A stretch of DNA of 64,000 nucleotides from Blastocladiella emersonii ATCC 22665 (taxonomy: Eukaryota > Blastocladiomycota > Blastocladiomycetes > Blastocladiales > Blastocladiaceae), in the NCBI GenBank assembly GCA_025594325.1, contig JANHCV010000015.1, positions 620,001 through 684,000 on the forward strand. The letters run 5' to 3'. This document shows, one piece after another, positions 1 to 11,400 of the stretch (position 1 is the stretch's first letter; every line of letters begins with the position of its first letter). The position numbers and the translations under genes were made by a program. The notes beneath the pieces were generated by a model. The model did no database searches, was not told the origin of the DNA, and was given only the letters and a program-made list of their open reading frames with translations.

Positions 1-38
1 GCCCTCTGCAACTCATCGCAACCAACCTGATCCTGAAC

Positions 39-1360
39 ATGCCGTCAACGTGGTGCACCATTGAGTCGACGCCCGGTGCGTGCACCCCTCGCCGCTCGAC
101 CACGGGCCGTTCTGACGCGGATCGCCTGCGCGCTCAGGCATCTTCCACCACCTCGTCAGCTCCATTGGCGTCAAGGGCGTCACTGTCAAGGAGGTGTTCG
201 CTCTCGAGCCCGAGGTCGTGCAGTCCATCGGGTACGCGCTGGTGTCGCCCCCGCGCGAGAGCGTCGCTCACTCTTTGGGACTGTAGCGAGCCCCTCGCCT
301 TCATCTTCTGCTTCCCGATCGAGACCTCTGCCGACCAGCAGCCCGAGAAACCAACGTCGGCCACCAGCACGCCCGCCGTGCCCGACACGCTCTTCTTCGC
401 GAACCAGGTCATCGCCAACGCGTGCGGCACCCAGGCCGTCCTGCACGCGCTCCTCAACCTCGAGAACCTCTCACCGCACGTCGACCTCGGCCCGACGCTC
501 ACCGAGTTCCGCGACTTCACAAAGGACATGCGCCCGTCGGCGCGCGGCCTGTGCATCTCCAACTCGCCCACCCTGCGCCGCGTCCACAACGGGTTCGGCC
601 AGCTGCCCACCGACGAGGAGGTCGGGCTCGACGCTGCGCGCAAGGCCATTGAGCGTGCGGCGAAGCGCGGGAAGCGGAAGCGCGCGCGTGCGGGTGACTC
701 GGACGAGGAGAGCGAGTTTGACGACGACGAGTCGGACGAGGAAAAGGAGGAGGGCGAGGAGGGCGGCGAGTACATCGCGTACCACTTTGTCGCCTTAGTC
801 CCGCACGCCGGCGCCGTCTGGGAGCTCGACGGGCTCAAGCTCGCGCCCAAGTGCATCGCGCCCATGCCCAGGCCGTCCGCGGCCAAGCCGTGGTCGTCGC
901 TCGTCCTGTCCGAGCTCAAGAATCGTATCAAGAAGTACGTCCCACTGTGCTCGCCGTGTCCCGCGCGGTGAACTGACCGTTATGCGTGTAGGTCCGAGTA
1001 CGAAACCTTCTCGCTGCTCATGCTCACGCTCGACCAGCAGCCGATCCTCGAGGCCTCGCTCGCGGCCGCTGCGGCACCAAGCGCGGAACCCGTCGAGGGC
1101 GAGTCGCGCGAGAACCGCGACGCTATCGAGCGCCAGCTCCGCGAGCTCCACGAGGAGCGTGCCGGTTACGACGTACGCTGTTCTCTGTACTCGATGGATC
1201 ACGAACTCACTTGTTCTTGCGGATGTAGCGCGAGCAGGCCCGCGCGCGCGCCAACTACCTCCCCTTCATCGGCGCGTTCCTCGAGCGGCTCGCGGTGCGC
1301 GCGCCCGCCGCCGTCGTCGAGAACATGGTTGACCAGCACATGGAGACGCTCGACCAGTGA
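39..1360 (+). CDS. UCH37/UCHL5-type ubiquitin C-terminal hydrolase (five exons)
   Basis: Thiol deubiquitinase of peptidase family C12, UCH37 type, which in fungi and animals works on or near the 26S proteasome. Splicing as 39-75, 138-231, 287-934, 992-1172 and 1229-1360 gives 363 codons in one frame, with GT-AG borders at every intron. The protein opens MPSTWCTIESTPG. The nucleophile is C90 in NQVIANACGTQ, with the oxyanion Gln at 84, H210 in AYHFVALVPH and D225 in WELDGLK. Between the catalytic Cys and His lies a Lys/Arg-rich then Asp/Glu-rich insert at about residues 170-205, which is unusually charged for the family. The C-terminal tail (NYLPFIGAFLERLA) matches the UCH37 extension that binds RPN13/INO80 partners in known members. 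The ATG at 39 is used because it starts the family N-terminus. Family call is firm; the proteasome role is by family knowledge. Confidence 0.9.
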
Positions 1361-1515
1361 TTTTGAAGGTGCAGTTTTGAATACAGAGCGAGTCTATACC
1401 CGCAGAGTGAACGCGTCGCTCTCACGGCAGCCGTCCGTTCTCCCCGCGACTTGAACGAAGCCCATGAACCCCGCCGTGTAAAGCGAGCGATACTCCCTGC
1501 AACGCATCTACAACC

Positions 1516-2262
1516 ATGCTGTCGACCGCGATCCCCGTCCTGCCCGGCCACTGCGGCTGCTCGCACGGTCACGACCGAGCTGGAGAGGAGGAGCAGTACC
1601 GCGACCCCGTGCAGCCCGACCCGCTGCCCACCGACACTAGCGACCTCCCCTCCAAGTCCGAAGCCATTGACGCCGTCGACATCTCGCGCCCGCTCTTCTT
1701 CTCATCGCCGCTCCTCCCCTCCGTCGTCCGCGTGCCCCACCTGCCCACCACCCTCCTCTCCCTCGCGCCGACCGCCCCGCTCGCCGCCCTCGTCGCGCAG
1801 TTCAAGGCCGTGCAATCGACCCGCACCGCCGTGACGCGACACGTGCTCGACCCCGCCTTCACCGCGTCCCTGACCCGCAGCGCCGCGGGACCCGACCACG
1901 CCGCGTACGCCGCCAACGAGTACGCGCGCGTCGCGGGCCGCGGGATGGCGGTTCTCGGCCAGGCACACGCCGCGATGCGCAAGTCGGGCTTGCTTCCGCC
2001 GGCCGAGGTCATGGGGGATGGGAAGCGCAGCGAGCTCGCGCAGTGGGTGCGCCAGGTCCAGGCGCTCGAAAAGCGGCGGATCGAGGTTACGGCGGAGTAC
2101 CAGGCCACCGCGGGTGAGACGGTGTATGGTGAGCGTGATTTGAGCGAGGAAGTTGAGGTCAAGGCGGCGATGCGCGACCGGCTGGTGGTGGAGATCAATG
2201 AGGCGCTTGAGGAGTTCCAGGCGTGGTATGCCGAGGTCGCTGATGACGAGGACGACGAGTAG
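1516..2262 (+). CDS. Unknown protein, 248 aa, C-terminal coiled-coil tendency
   Basis: Intact single-exon frame with ATG in a good context (acaaccATG). I do not recognise a family. The N-terminus holds a Cys/His-rich patch (HCGCSHGHD) that might bind a metal, followed by an acidic, Pro-rich stretch to about residue 60. The middle is Ala/Leu-rich, and the last 80 residues are highly charged and helix-prone, ending in an acidic tail (EVADDEDDE). It lies 155 bp downstream of the UCH gene on the same strand and converges on the next gene with about 160 bp between stops. Codon use matches the neighbouring genes, so I regard it as a real gene. Confidence 0.7.
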   Translation: MLSTAIPVLPGHCGCSHGHDRAGEEEQYRDPVQPDPLPTDTSDLPSKSEAIDAVDISRPLFFSSPLLPSVVRVPHLPTTLLSLAPTAPLAALVAQFKAVQSTRTAVTRHVLDPAFTASLTRSAAGPDHAAYAANEYARVAGRGMAVLGQAHAAMRKSGLLPPAEVMGDGKRSELAQWVRQVQALEKRRIEVTAEYQATAGETVYGERDLSEEVEVKAAMRDRLVVEINEALEEFQAWYAEVADDEDDE

Positions 2263-2425
2263 CGTCAAATACACTCCTGTTCGGATCACTTGTTCACTGT
2301 TATGGGAAACTAGTACAGCAGCGCTTTCAGGCCCGTTTTCTCGCCAGCGGAAGGCAGCGAGAGTGAGTAACGAACCAGGCGGATGATTCTGATTGACGTG
2401 TGGTTCGGATACACAACAGCCTTCC

Positions 2426-2944
2426 TTACTCGAGCTCAACAAACCGGCCGTCGCTAGAACCAGCAGCGGGACTGGACATCATCGAAATCGGCACGCCATA
2501 CTCTGCCAGGACGCGTGCAACCTTGGGGTCGATATCCGCCGAGGACCCTGACGGCACGCATGCAATCGGCCGGAGCAGCTCGAGGTTAGCCTTGATGATA
2601 GTCTCGAACTCGACAATCGCCGCGACCGATCTCCGGTACTTGGCCAGCTCAGCCGCCGTGGTGCGTTGCGGGCGCATCGAGCGCGCCTCCTGGTGCAGCC
2701 GCTGGATGTCCGCCAGCATCGCCTCGAGTTTCGCGACGGCCACGGGAGCGTCGGTCGGGTCGTCGCCGTCCTCGTTGCGCTGAGCGATCGCGAGCATCTC
2801 ATCCAAGTTCTGGTCCAGGTCGGCGTAGGCCGCCTTGGCGGCGGAGACCGTCGCGTCGGTTGGGGCCGTCGGTGCGCGGGCCGCCGCCCACTTTTGCTTC
2901 GCGCGCTTCTTGGTGGCAGTTGCATTCTTCGGATTAAAGCCCAT
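2426..2944 (-). CDS. Unknown protein, 172 aa, basic N-terminus and helical body
   Basis: Single-exon frame read from the ATG at 2944 down to 2426. The N-terminus MGFNPKNATATKKRAKQK is strongly basic and resembles a nuclear localisation or nucleic-acid-binding tail. Residues of about 35-120 are charged with heptad-like leucines (LDQNLDEMLAIAQR, LEAMLADIQRLHQEA), which suggests a coiled coil. No enzyme motif is visible. Convergent with the unknown gene at 1516-2262. Function unknown. Confidence 0.65.
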   Translation of the reverse strand: MGFNPKNATATKKRAKQKWAAARAPTAPTDATVSAAKAAYADLDQNLDEMLAIAQRNEDGDDPTDAPVAVAKLEAMLADIQRLHQEARSMRPQRTTAAELAKYRRSVAAIVEFETIIKANLELLRPIACVPSGSSADIDPKVARVLAEYGVPISMMSSPAAGSSDGRFVELE

Positions 2945-3517
2945 GGTGTGAATCTTTTGCGTCGAGTCAAGTGTGAGCTGGGCGCGAGGGCGAATCGCTT
3001 TGAGAGGGGCAAGGAAGCGTCCCGACGGCGCGCGGCGGCCGATGTGAACGACGCGTCTCCAAAACCGCCCACGTGCGCAAGGGGCACCCGCGTTCGTCGC
3101 GCCTCGGCATTGCTGGTTGGAGGGCCCAACCCAACGCTTGCGTCCCCGTCGCCGCCTTCTGTCATGGAACGCGACATGCCAGGGTCAAGTCGAGCTCGAT
3201 TCGGTCGAGGTTCCGTCGTTCGGCCGTACGTCCTTGCGTGATCGCGGCACGCTTCTCACTCGAGCGGGTTCTCGTCGTCGTTCTATCGAGTATCAACTGC
3301 CTGTAGCACACTCATATCAGCCGGGTGTTGGTGACTCCGCGAGAGCACGCCGGCTGTTGAATGCAGTCCCGCGTTCGAACCTTAGCTGAGAGGGCTCGCA
3401 GGATGGTTGGGTTTTGCCCCCCCCCTTTTGTTACGCGTTGCGCCACGCAGGTGACGCGACGCGCGTGGCTGACCGTTCGCGGTCGCGTTGACTCCTCTCC
3501 GCTCTCCCGCATCGCCG
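2945..3517. other. Intergenic region, no gene seen
   Basis: This spacer separates the 5' end of the minus-strand gene from the 5' end of the F-box/LDWW gene, so it should contain two divergent promoters. Short frames here are not supported by codon use or similarity. There is a short run of C followed by T at about 3417-3428. No clear TATA element. Confidence 0.4.
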
Positions 3518-4480
3518 ATGAAACACAACATGAACGACCATAACACCATGCAACGCCTTCCGATGGAACTCTTGGAGGACATTCTGGTCCACGTCGTTCT
3601 TTCCGACATTCGCAGGGTCGACCCGCTGCCGCCTTTGCGCGTTGCACCTGGTCTCACACGGCTGCGCCGCGTCGTGCTCCAGCTCTCGCTGCACCCGCGA
3701 ATGTACCATGTACTCCCTCACTTCTCGGAGCCGTTCCTCGACGAATTCATCCAGTGCCGTCGGGTCAAGCTCGCTTTGGAGGATGATCCGGTCGTGTTGT
3801 ACCTGACGGCGCTGTGCGTCGCGGGCCGCATCGATCTCTTGGACGAGTGGATCGAGATGGGTTATGAATTTCCAACTTCGACGCAGTACATGGACTTGGC
3901 CTCAGCGTGCGGTCAGACTAATGTTCTCACTTGGCTAGTCGCGCACGACCTGGCGAACGAGTACACGGAGGCGGCCATAGATCGCGCCGCGGACGCGGGC
4001 CTCATGGACGTTCTCGATTGGTGGGGCAGCGGGAAGCTCAAGCTCAAGTACTCTTACGAAAACTATGAAATGGCGATGGAGCGAGACGACCCGGATCTTG
4101 TCAATTGGTTCCATGGCCACAATTGTGAGTGGGGCCCTGAGTTTTGGGACGACTGGACCCTCTCTCAGCGTCTGGAGATCAATTTTGAGTGGAGAAGCGG
4201 CTATATCAATGAAGCGTTCTATCACGGAAGCGTCAAAATCCTCAATATTTGTGCCGAGTACGTCATGATGGAATCGCTGGACTGAACGGACTACGTCCGG
4301 TTCGCCATCGAGAAGGAGCAGGTTCCCTTGCTCCGTTGGATACACGACAACGTCCGCGACGGCTTCGAGAATGCTAATTACAAGGACCCGAGAGACGAGA
4401 GCGCGCTTTATGGCGTGAACTGGGCCCAGAGCGAGGCCGACGAAGGCGACTACGGCTTCCACGAAGACTTCGATGTATAT
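3518..4480 (+). pseudogene. F-box/LDWW-repeat protein gene, 5' part, interrupted by a Helitron-like element
   Basis: The frame starts at ATG 3518 (in-frame ATGs also at 3530 and 3548) and encodes an F-box-like start (MQRLPMELLEDILVHVV). Ankyrin-like repeats follow, of the type with a LDWW signature, for example VLDWWGSGKLKLKYS and LVNWFHGHNCEWG. An in-frame TGA at 4283-4285 cuts it at 255 codons, yet the same frame continues for 65 good codons to 4480, where the element begins. The rest of the gene is at 6505-6840. F-box proteins usually present substrates to SCF ubiquitin ligases; that role is family knowledge and this copy is broken twice. Confidence 0.75.
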
Positions 4481-6503
4481 TCTCAGCAGTAGGCTGAGTT
4501 TCTGTGGAGCTGAATTCGCGCTCAAGCTGGGCCATTTGGCACGCCTGACTTTTCTGCCACTCCCATCAACACGCGTCGCGACGCGTCTCGGTCGAGCTCG
4601 AATTATCTTCTCCTCAGTTTTCTCCAAATCCTCTTAATAAATCTACCCTCTAACTCCATGCAACTCAACTAAAATCGTCTGGGGCACAGTTCGACGTCGG
4701 AATACTCTCCGTGTACCTGACCTCTCGCTCTTCCCGCTCCTCCCGCGGCCACTGTGCATATCCTCTACATTTCCTCCGTCCTTCATGTCCTACGTGGGCA
4801 TCCACACGCTTCCCTGACGCTTTGATTTAATTCACCGCTTGCGCGTATTGCGTATTGCGTCTCGCGTTTTTTGTCTCGCGTCTCCTGTCTCGCACTCGTG
4901 GCGTGCGCGAGACACATCGCGTCTCTTGTGTCTCACTAGCACGAGACGCGCACGAGATCTCCTTGGTCGGCGCCGAGCTGTTCGCCGCAATGCACTCGCG
5001 CTTCGACGCGCTATACCCGAGCCGCGACCATCGTCCGTTTGGCGGCCTGCACGTCCTCGCGTTTGGCGACTTTTCCCAGTTCGAGCCCGTCATGGCCCGC
5101 TCGCTCACGGTTCCATCTGAGCAGCCGGTCGAACGCGCACCCGAGCCCGAGGTGGATGCAGCTCATGATGGCGACTCGATGCAGGTCGACGGCGAGCCTC
5201 AGCAGCAGCAGCAGCAGAAGAAGCGCGCGTCCAAGCGCAAGGAGCGGCCAGCGGTCAGCAGAACTCGAACTGACGCCAACATTGGTCGCGATCAATGGCT
5301 CGCCTTCGACTCGGTCTTCTTCCTCGTGCAGCAGATGCGGCAGTCGGGCGACGCGAGCTTCCTCAACGTGCTCCAGGACCTGCGCAACTGCATCGTCTCG
5401 CAGCGCGTGATCGAGTGCCTCGGCTCGCGGCGAGCAGACGTCGTACTGGGCCAGCACCCAGGCCAGCTCGACGACTGGAGCGACCAGGTCCTCATCACGG
5501 CGCAGAACTCGGTGCGCGACGCGTGGAACTCGATGGCCGCCGCGAAACACGCGCGTCGCCTTGGTCTCCAACCCGACGAAATCTTTGACCTCGAGTGCGT
5601 CGATCTCGTCCGCAAGCCCTCCACAACCGGACCACTCCTTTGGCGGCAGCTCGTCATTGAGAGCAGCAGTCAGAGCGAGAGGACCAGCGCATACTTAACT
5701 TCGCAAAACTGCTTCCCTCGAGCAAGACGGACCACATCCCGTCTACCCTCAAGCTGTTTGTTGGCGCGCGTATCATCGTGACGCGGAACATCAACACGCC
5801 GTACGTCTCCGCGTCATGTTCGCCGGCCATTAGGCGCGTGGACTCACCAGCGCTTCCTCGCTTCGCATCGTGTAGTCGCGGCATCGTCAACGGCGTCATT
5901 GGCTGTGTTGAAGGCTTTGCCACCAACGCGAACAACGACATTGATGCAGTCATCATCCGGCCCAACAAGGATCTGGGTCGCATTCCCAAGCTACCCGGGA
6001 TCCCCGACGGCTGCTTCCCGCTGCGCCGCGAGATCGCCTCGTTCCGCCTCAAGAACAAGGTGGCCGGCACATCCAAGACGATCCATCGAGCCCAGTTCCC
6101 GCTCGAGCTCGCGTACGCGCTGACGTCGCACAAGGCCCAAGGGATGACCCTCGAAAAGGTCATCGTTGATCTCGCTGACATGACGCGTGGAGCGTTACCG
6201 TCGCGCTTCCTGTACATGATCCTATCGCAAGTACGGCGCGGTGACGACAGCCGGATTCTGCGTGATCCAGGTATTCAAGGCCTGAATCAAACACAGGATC
6301 AACATTAACTTGCCGAGTACGCTCGACTGCAAAGTCTGGCGGAGGCAACCACTACCTAGTCCTTAGCTCATCAATACATAGCGATTTTGACACGTCATTC
6401 ACTACTCGCCTTTCAACGCGGACGGAACTTGACGTCCAGCATATTTTTAAGTCAGCCTAGTCGCCTACTGCTGAGACAGAGTGTGCAAAGCACACACCCC
6501 TAG
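4481..6503 (+). mobile_element. Helitron-like element 1 (internally deleted copy)
   Basis: The 5' end is TCTCAGCAGTAGGCTGAG at 4481, itself a small hairpin. An inverted copy of TCTCAGCAGTAGGC lies near the 3' end (about 6453-6476), followed by a hairpin GTGTGC-AAA-GCACAC at 6481-6495 and the terminus ACCCCTAG at 6503. Asymmetric inverted ends plus a terminal 3' hairpin fit Helitron2/Helentron-type rolling-circle elements better than classic Helitrons. Ends match the 52.2-55.0 kb element (both ends) and the 34.2 kb element (3' end). It contains only the C-terminal half of a PIF1-type helicase, so it is non-autonomous. Confidence 0.8.
4951..6308 (+). pseudogene. Helitron PIF1-type helicase, C-terminal half (broken)
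   Basis: Coding remains begin at about the Walker B region (VGAELFAAMHSRFDALYPS) and include PIF1 motif III (FGGLHVLAFGDFSQFEPV). A frame change near 5690-5780 leads to the final motifs ALTSHKAQGMTLEKVIVDL and YMILSQVRRGDD. The Walker A segment and all of the Rep domain are missing. A CAG run (about 5200-5217) encodes a Gln tract. The last 176 codons (5778-6308) are identical at protein level to those of the inverted element at 34347-34877, so the copies separated recently. Confidence 0.75.
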
Positions 6504-6504
6504 T

Positions 6505-6840
6505 GGCGAAATCTACAAAGATGACAAGGCTGCAGGCTCGTTTTGGTGGTACATGACCGGCTACGCGAGCAAGCTGAACCGGATCGCGGTGCTTGACGGG
6601 TTCAAGGCGATTTTTCCGCCCGGCGACTTCTCGTGTCCTCTTGGGTGGTCCGTTGTTGAAGAAGAAGACGACGACGAGGACGCGGCTCTCGCGCGACTCG
6701 AGTGGTGGAAGCAGTCTGGCGTCCCGCTCAAGCTCGCCCCCAGCCACCTCCAGTGCGCGCAGCGCTTCGCGGAGAAGCTTGGCTTCGACCGTATCGCCCA
6801 GTGGTGGCGCGAGTCGGAACTTGAGAACCGGACCCTGTAA
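6505..6840 (+). pseudogene. F-box/LDWW-repeat protein gene, 3' part beyond the element
   Basis: This frame gives GEIYKDDKAAGSFWWYMTGY, an acidic patch (EEEDDDEDA), the repeat signature LEWWKQSGVPLKLAP and a final QWWRESELENRTL before the TAA. The LxWW repeat matches the interrupted gene upstream. Joining base 4480 (T) directly to 6505 gives codon TAT then GGC and keeps one frame, showing the two parts were one gene before the 2-kb insertion. Confidence 0.75.
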
Positions 6841-7203
6841 GGAGGACGCTGTATGAGTGTCGGTTTATCATACAACTACTTTGATCCACGCCTGTCCTGA
6901 GACGCGTTTCACAGCGCGTCGAACATTGCGGCGTGATCCCAACGTGTTGCCGTTGCGCCACAGAGAGGCCGGGTCGGGCCAGCAAACGCGTCCCGTTTCA
7001 GGGTTCTCCGGCGGCGCAGTCGCGCTTTTGGGGGCTGACCAAGCGTCGCGCCCTCAAGGTTCCGGCGGAGCGCTCGTAGATTGTTGCGTCGAGTGGCCCA
7101 GGGGCTCTCTGCTCGCCGTACAAAAGCGGGCGCGTCCCCCGCACACCCTCCCTCGTCGAGCTCACGGATCAGTCAGTACACGCAACGGATCTTCCTCTAC
7201 ACC
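6841..7203. promoter_or_regulatory. Spacer upstream of the aldo-keto reductase
   Basis: No gene seen. This 363-bp region carries the 3' flank of the split F-box gene and the presumed promoter and leader of the reductase. A pyrimidine-rich leader with CTCTACACC leads directly to the ATG at 7204. An in-frame upstream extension to about 7081 exists but lacks family similarity, so I treat it as leader. Confidence 0.35.
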
Positions 7204-8289
7204 ATGTCATCGACTACCAGCACCGACCGCCCCGACGCACACAAGATGCAGTACATGCGCCTCGGCAAGACGGGTCTGCAGGTTTCCCGCATCTGCGTCG
7301 GCATGATGTCGTACGGGTCGCCCGAGTGGCAGCCGTGGGTCCTCGACGCCGACCAGTCGCTGCCGCTCCTCCAGGCCGCGTGGGATGCCGGGATCAACTT
7401 CTTCGATTCCGCCGATATCTATTCGAATGGGGAATCGGAGAGAATCCTCGGACGCTTCATGCGCGAGTCCGGCATCAAGCGCACCGAGATTGTTGTCGCA
7501 ACCAAGCTGTTTGGCCATGTTGCCGACTCGCCCAGCATCAACACGTTCGCCGTCCCGCTGCCCAAGCACGCGTCGGTCAACCAGATGGGCCTGTCGCGCA
7601 AGCACATCTTCGACGCGGTCGACGCGTCGCTCGAGCGCCTCGGCACCGACTACATTGACCTGTACCAGATCCACCGCTGGGACCACAACACGCCCATCGA
7701 GGAGACCATGGAGGCGCTCAACGACCTGGTGCGCATGGGCAAGGTACGGTATATTGGCGCGTCGTCCATGTACGCGTGGCAGTTTGCCAAGGCGCAGGCG
7801 GTCGCGGAGCGCAACGGGTGGGCCAAGTTCGTCAGCATGCAGAACCTCGTCAACCTGCTGTACCGCGAGGAGGAGCGCGAGATGCTGCCGCTGTGCCGCG
7901 ACCAGGGCGTCGGCGTCATTCCGTGGTCGCCGCTCGCCCGCGGCATCCTGTCGGGCAAGGGCAAGCAGTCCGACTCGGTGCGCGCCCAGACCGACCGCGC
8001 CCGCAAGGCCCAGGCCGACGGGAACGCCGCCGAGGACGTGGCCGCCGCCACCGACGACCGCATCCTCGCCGCGCTGCGCAAGGTCGCCGAGGCCCGTGGC
8101 GCGCCCATGTCCCAGGTCGCGCTCGCCTGGGTCCTCGCCAAGCCCGGCGTCACGGCACCGATCGTCGGCATGAACAAGGTCGAGTACCTCCACGACGCGG
8201 TCGCTGCCCTGTCCATCAAGCTCACCGACGACGAGATCAAAGAGCTTGAGGCGCCCTACTACCCTAAGGCCGTCTACGGAAACCTCTGA
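7204..8289 (+). CDS. Aldo-keto reductase, AKR9-like, 361 aa
   Basis: NAD(P)H-dependent carbonyl reductase with a TIM-barrel fold, probably cytosolic. The AKR tetrad is intact: D68 and Y73 in FFDSADIYSNGESE, K101 in VVATKLFG and H157 in LYQIHRWD. Other family marks are GKVRYIGASSM, the substrate/cofactor loop VIPWSPLARGILSGK and the C-terminal APIVGMNKVEYL. Length is typical for fungal aryl-alcohol or norsolorinic-acid-reductase-like members. The start at 7204 is chosen for context (acaccATG) and because homologous sequence (MQYMRLGKTGLQVSRI) begins shortly after. No secondary-metabolite cluster is visible around it, so the substrate cannot be named. Confidence 0.9.
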   Translation: MSSTTSTDRPDAHKMQYMRLGKTGLQVSRICVGMMSYGSPEWQPWVLDADQSLPLLQAAWDAGINFFDSADIYSNGESERILGRFMRESGIKRTEIVVATKLFGHVADSPSINTFAVPLPKHASVNQMGLSRKHIFDAVDASLERLGTDYIDLYQIHRWDHNTPIEETMEALNDLVRMGKVRYIGASSMYAWQFAKAQAVAERNGWAKFVSMQNLVNLLYREEEREMLPLCRDQGVGVIPWSPLARGILSGKGKQSDSVRAQTDRARKAQADGNAAEDVAAATDDRILAALRKVAEARGAPMSQVALAWVLAKPGVTAPIVGMNKVEYLHDAVAALSIKLTDDEIKELEAPYYPKAVYGNL

Positions 8290-8390
8290 GCGGACCGCTG
8301 CCCGTGTGCAAAATGTATAACTGGTTCATTGCGCCCATTCCGTCGTCCGTGTAACTTGAACGTCCGGTGAGCAACGAGAGAGGGGGAGAA

Positions 8391-8415
8391 AAGCGCGTTC
8401 AAGAATCATGTGAGA
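8391..8415 (+). promoter_or_regulatory. Degenerate family upstream motif, copy A
   Basis: Sequence GCGCGTTC followed by AATCATGTGAGA lies 83 bp before the ATG of family copy A. It resembles the better conserved motif upstream of copies B and D and of the RGG gene (GAGACGCGTC then ATCATGTGA). Confidence 0.45.
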
Positions 8416-8497
8416 TCACCTTCGCGCGGGCGGCGACGCATTTTCGCCCCAAACGAGCCTCGTTGTCTCTTGCTCTCCCTCGACGAATGCCAAACAA

Positions 8498-11400
8498 ATG
8501 AAGAAGAAGCAAAATAAATCAGCAACTAACCGCAAACGCTCCGGCGCTGCAACCGGCGGTGGCCGCATCATCGAGTCGTCGGCGCCTGCCGAGTTCGCGA
8601 CGCCCGGCCTCCCGACGCTCACCTGCGCTTCAATCGTCGGCGAGGACCGCGCGCTTCACTTCTCGCCGTACGGGCGCACCTACCCGCGCGACCTTATCCT
8701 GCACCACCTCCCCGTCGTGAGCAAGGAGCTCAACCTGCTCGTGTTTCAGTGCGGCGACCTGCGCGACGTTGCTCGCACCCTCAGCGACGCGAAGCGCAAG
8801 TAAGCTGAGTCCAACCTCAACTTTGTGCTCAGCGACACGCACCCGGAGGTCCTCGCGCGCAACCTGCTTGTTCTTCGCGCTATCCAGTCGCAGCCCAGCG
8901 GCGATACCTCGCTTCTCGAGTGGCGCATTGCGCAGCTGCTTTACTCGCATGCCCTTGACGCCGACACTCTCGCGTATTGGCACGATGCGATGCGTGGGCC
9001 TCTTTCAGCTGACCTGCTTCCGAACGACCCGATTCGTCTGTTTGACGACGACACACAGCGTGCGATCCGCCATTGCTTCACGTCCTGGCTCGCCGCCGGC
9101 TGGTCTGTCGAAAAACTGGAGGAGGTCCGGAACGCGCACCTCGCTCATGTTCGCGACCCGGCCGACGGCCGCAGCAACCTGCAGCGCATGGTTGACCAAC
9201 TCATGACCCGAGCGCTTGATGCCGAAGGCTGGACGCCGCTTGATAGTGCTGCACAGCGTGCTCTCAAGCTCGAACTTGAGCAGCTTGTTGCGCACGGCAT
9301 CAAGTTCGATGGACCAACGACTTCTTCGGAAAGCGCGGCCTCGGCGCGTGTTGTGAACCCGACTCTGCTTCTCGTCCGCGGCGACGGCTCTCTCGAGTTT
9401 GGCGGGACCGAGTCCGTTTCACCCCTCAACTCGCTAATCTTGGACCCCGAGGACGTCATCGGCGCCACCCAGCACGAGGTTTTGGTGCTCGTGTCGACTC
9501 TCGCTGAGAGCTTTGGTCCCAGAGCCGGACTGCGCCGCAAGGGCTTGATCAGGGCCGTTCCTTACGTGGACATCCAGTCGTGGGCGGTCCACCCGTGCGA
9601 CCCGAACTTCCATTCCGCCGTCACGTTCGTCGCCGGCAATCCGCTCGCTGTGATGGAAAAGCTCGTCGCGCAGGAGCGACGCTTCGATGTCGTGGAGACC
9701 GGGACCATTGCGGACGATCACGGTCTCTTCAACCTGATTGTGCACGCGACACCGCTTCTGAACAGCCACGTGGGATGCAGCCGCAGCCTCATCCACGTCG
9801 CGACCGAGCGCGCTTGGGACTCGCGCGACGACTATCTGCGCCGCAACCTTCCGCTCCCGCTCGAGGCGTATCCGACCTTGCTTGGCGTCAACCTGTACGA
9901 GCGCTCAACGAACGAGGATTGGTCGACGCATGCGAGTCGCTTTGCGTGGAGTAAGGCGCGTGTCGAGGGCCGTGATGAGCCGCACCGCGAGGAGTTTACC
10001 TTCTACCGGCTCGAGTTCCCGACGGTCCCGATCTCGCTCTCCGTGTCGGACTTTGTCACCGACTCGCTCGCGCAGTGTCTTGAGGCGCTCTCTCAGACTC
10101 CGGGTGCGTCTTCTAGCATCCGATTCGAACGATCAGGGTCCGTTTCAACTAACCCTCGCGCCTCGCCTACTACGCTATAGAAATTTCGCACCTCACTGGT
10201 AGCGTCATCCCGAAACTCCTCGGATTCGCGCTCGCCGCGGGCCGCATCGCCTGGCAGGGTCCAACGGCGATCACGCCGCCGTGACCTGAGCTGCCGAGTG
10301 TTTGGGCTTCAATTCTTCCCAGCCCGCTCCTCGCCTCGTACACGGCCGAGATTTTGGTACAGTCGCATCTGTACGGCTTCCCGATCGACTTTGTTGGAAA
10401 GCCGCGCGACACGTTCGTGATTCAACTTGATGGACTCGTGGATTGTCCAGCTGCGGCCACCGGTCTTCCGATTTCGCTTCAGATTGCCGGGGACTCGACG
10501 ATCTTTCGCTTCCGAAGCCTGCGCCTTGCGCCAGGCGAGACCGGCGGGCAGCTGCGCGTCATGACCTTCGTTTCGCGTGACTTTGGCGAGAAGATCGCAT
10601 CGGGCAAAATGCCGATTTCCGTCTGCTTTGGCGATTCCTTACATGTGCCGCTTACCCAAATCAATACGACGCGCGTCCTGACCAAGTCTCTCACCACCAC
10701 TTTCACGAGCTCCATCAAATTTGCGGCGGAGCGGCGGTACTTGCAGTCGCGCGGCGAGAAGCCCGTGCTCACGCCGCCGAGCCAGCAGGTGCTTCCCGTC
10801 CGGTACGCGTACGAGGAGCGCGACTCGATTAAGCTCCTCGTCTCGGTTCCCACGAGTCAGCGGTACGTCCAGGTCGGCAAACTTGCGATCGGCGATGATT
10901 TGTTGCGCTGCGCCGAGGGCGGCGCGCTCCTTCTCTTTGGCAAGAAGGTGCAGATTATGCAACTACCTTGCCGCGTCGGGGTCGAGTCTTTCGGCGTCGC
11001 TCCCGGCTCACGTCTCATCGTGACCCTCTCGCGCCAGCTATCGCCGGTTGACGAAAGGGTTGCGCTGGGCGACATTGACACGCATCTTGCCGATTACTCA
11101 GACCGCTACCGGCTCGGTAAGGTTGAGACGTACGACCAGGGCCTCGCTCTTGCTTCGCTGCGCTACACGATTCCTGGCGGCGACGTTGCCGCGCTTGTTC
11201 AAACGCTTGACTCAACGCACCTGGGCGACGCTGACCCCGGCCGCGCCGTGGCCCTCGCGCGTGCTCCGTCGGCTGCTGACCAGGCGCGCTTCCTCTCCGA
11301 GACCGTCAAGCGACTTCTCGCCGAATTCGCCCGAGGCACGCTTGTCGTCGAGTTCGTCTCCGGCAACGACCCGACCCCCATGGCGGCGGTCCTGCTCTAC

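Noticed and set aside
5197-5222. CAG repeat as an independent microsatellite locus
   Set aside because: It is part of the Helitron helicase coding sequence and present in all three elements.
6481-6504. Hairpin GTGTGC-AAA-GCACAC as a transcription terminator
   Set aside because: It is the 3' terminal hairpin of the Helitron-like family, repeated at 34.2 and 55.0 kb; fungal Pol II does not use such terminators.
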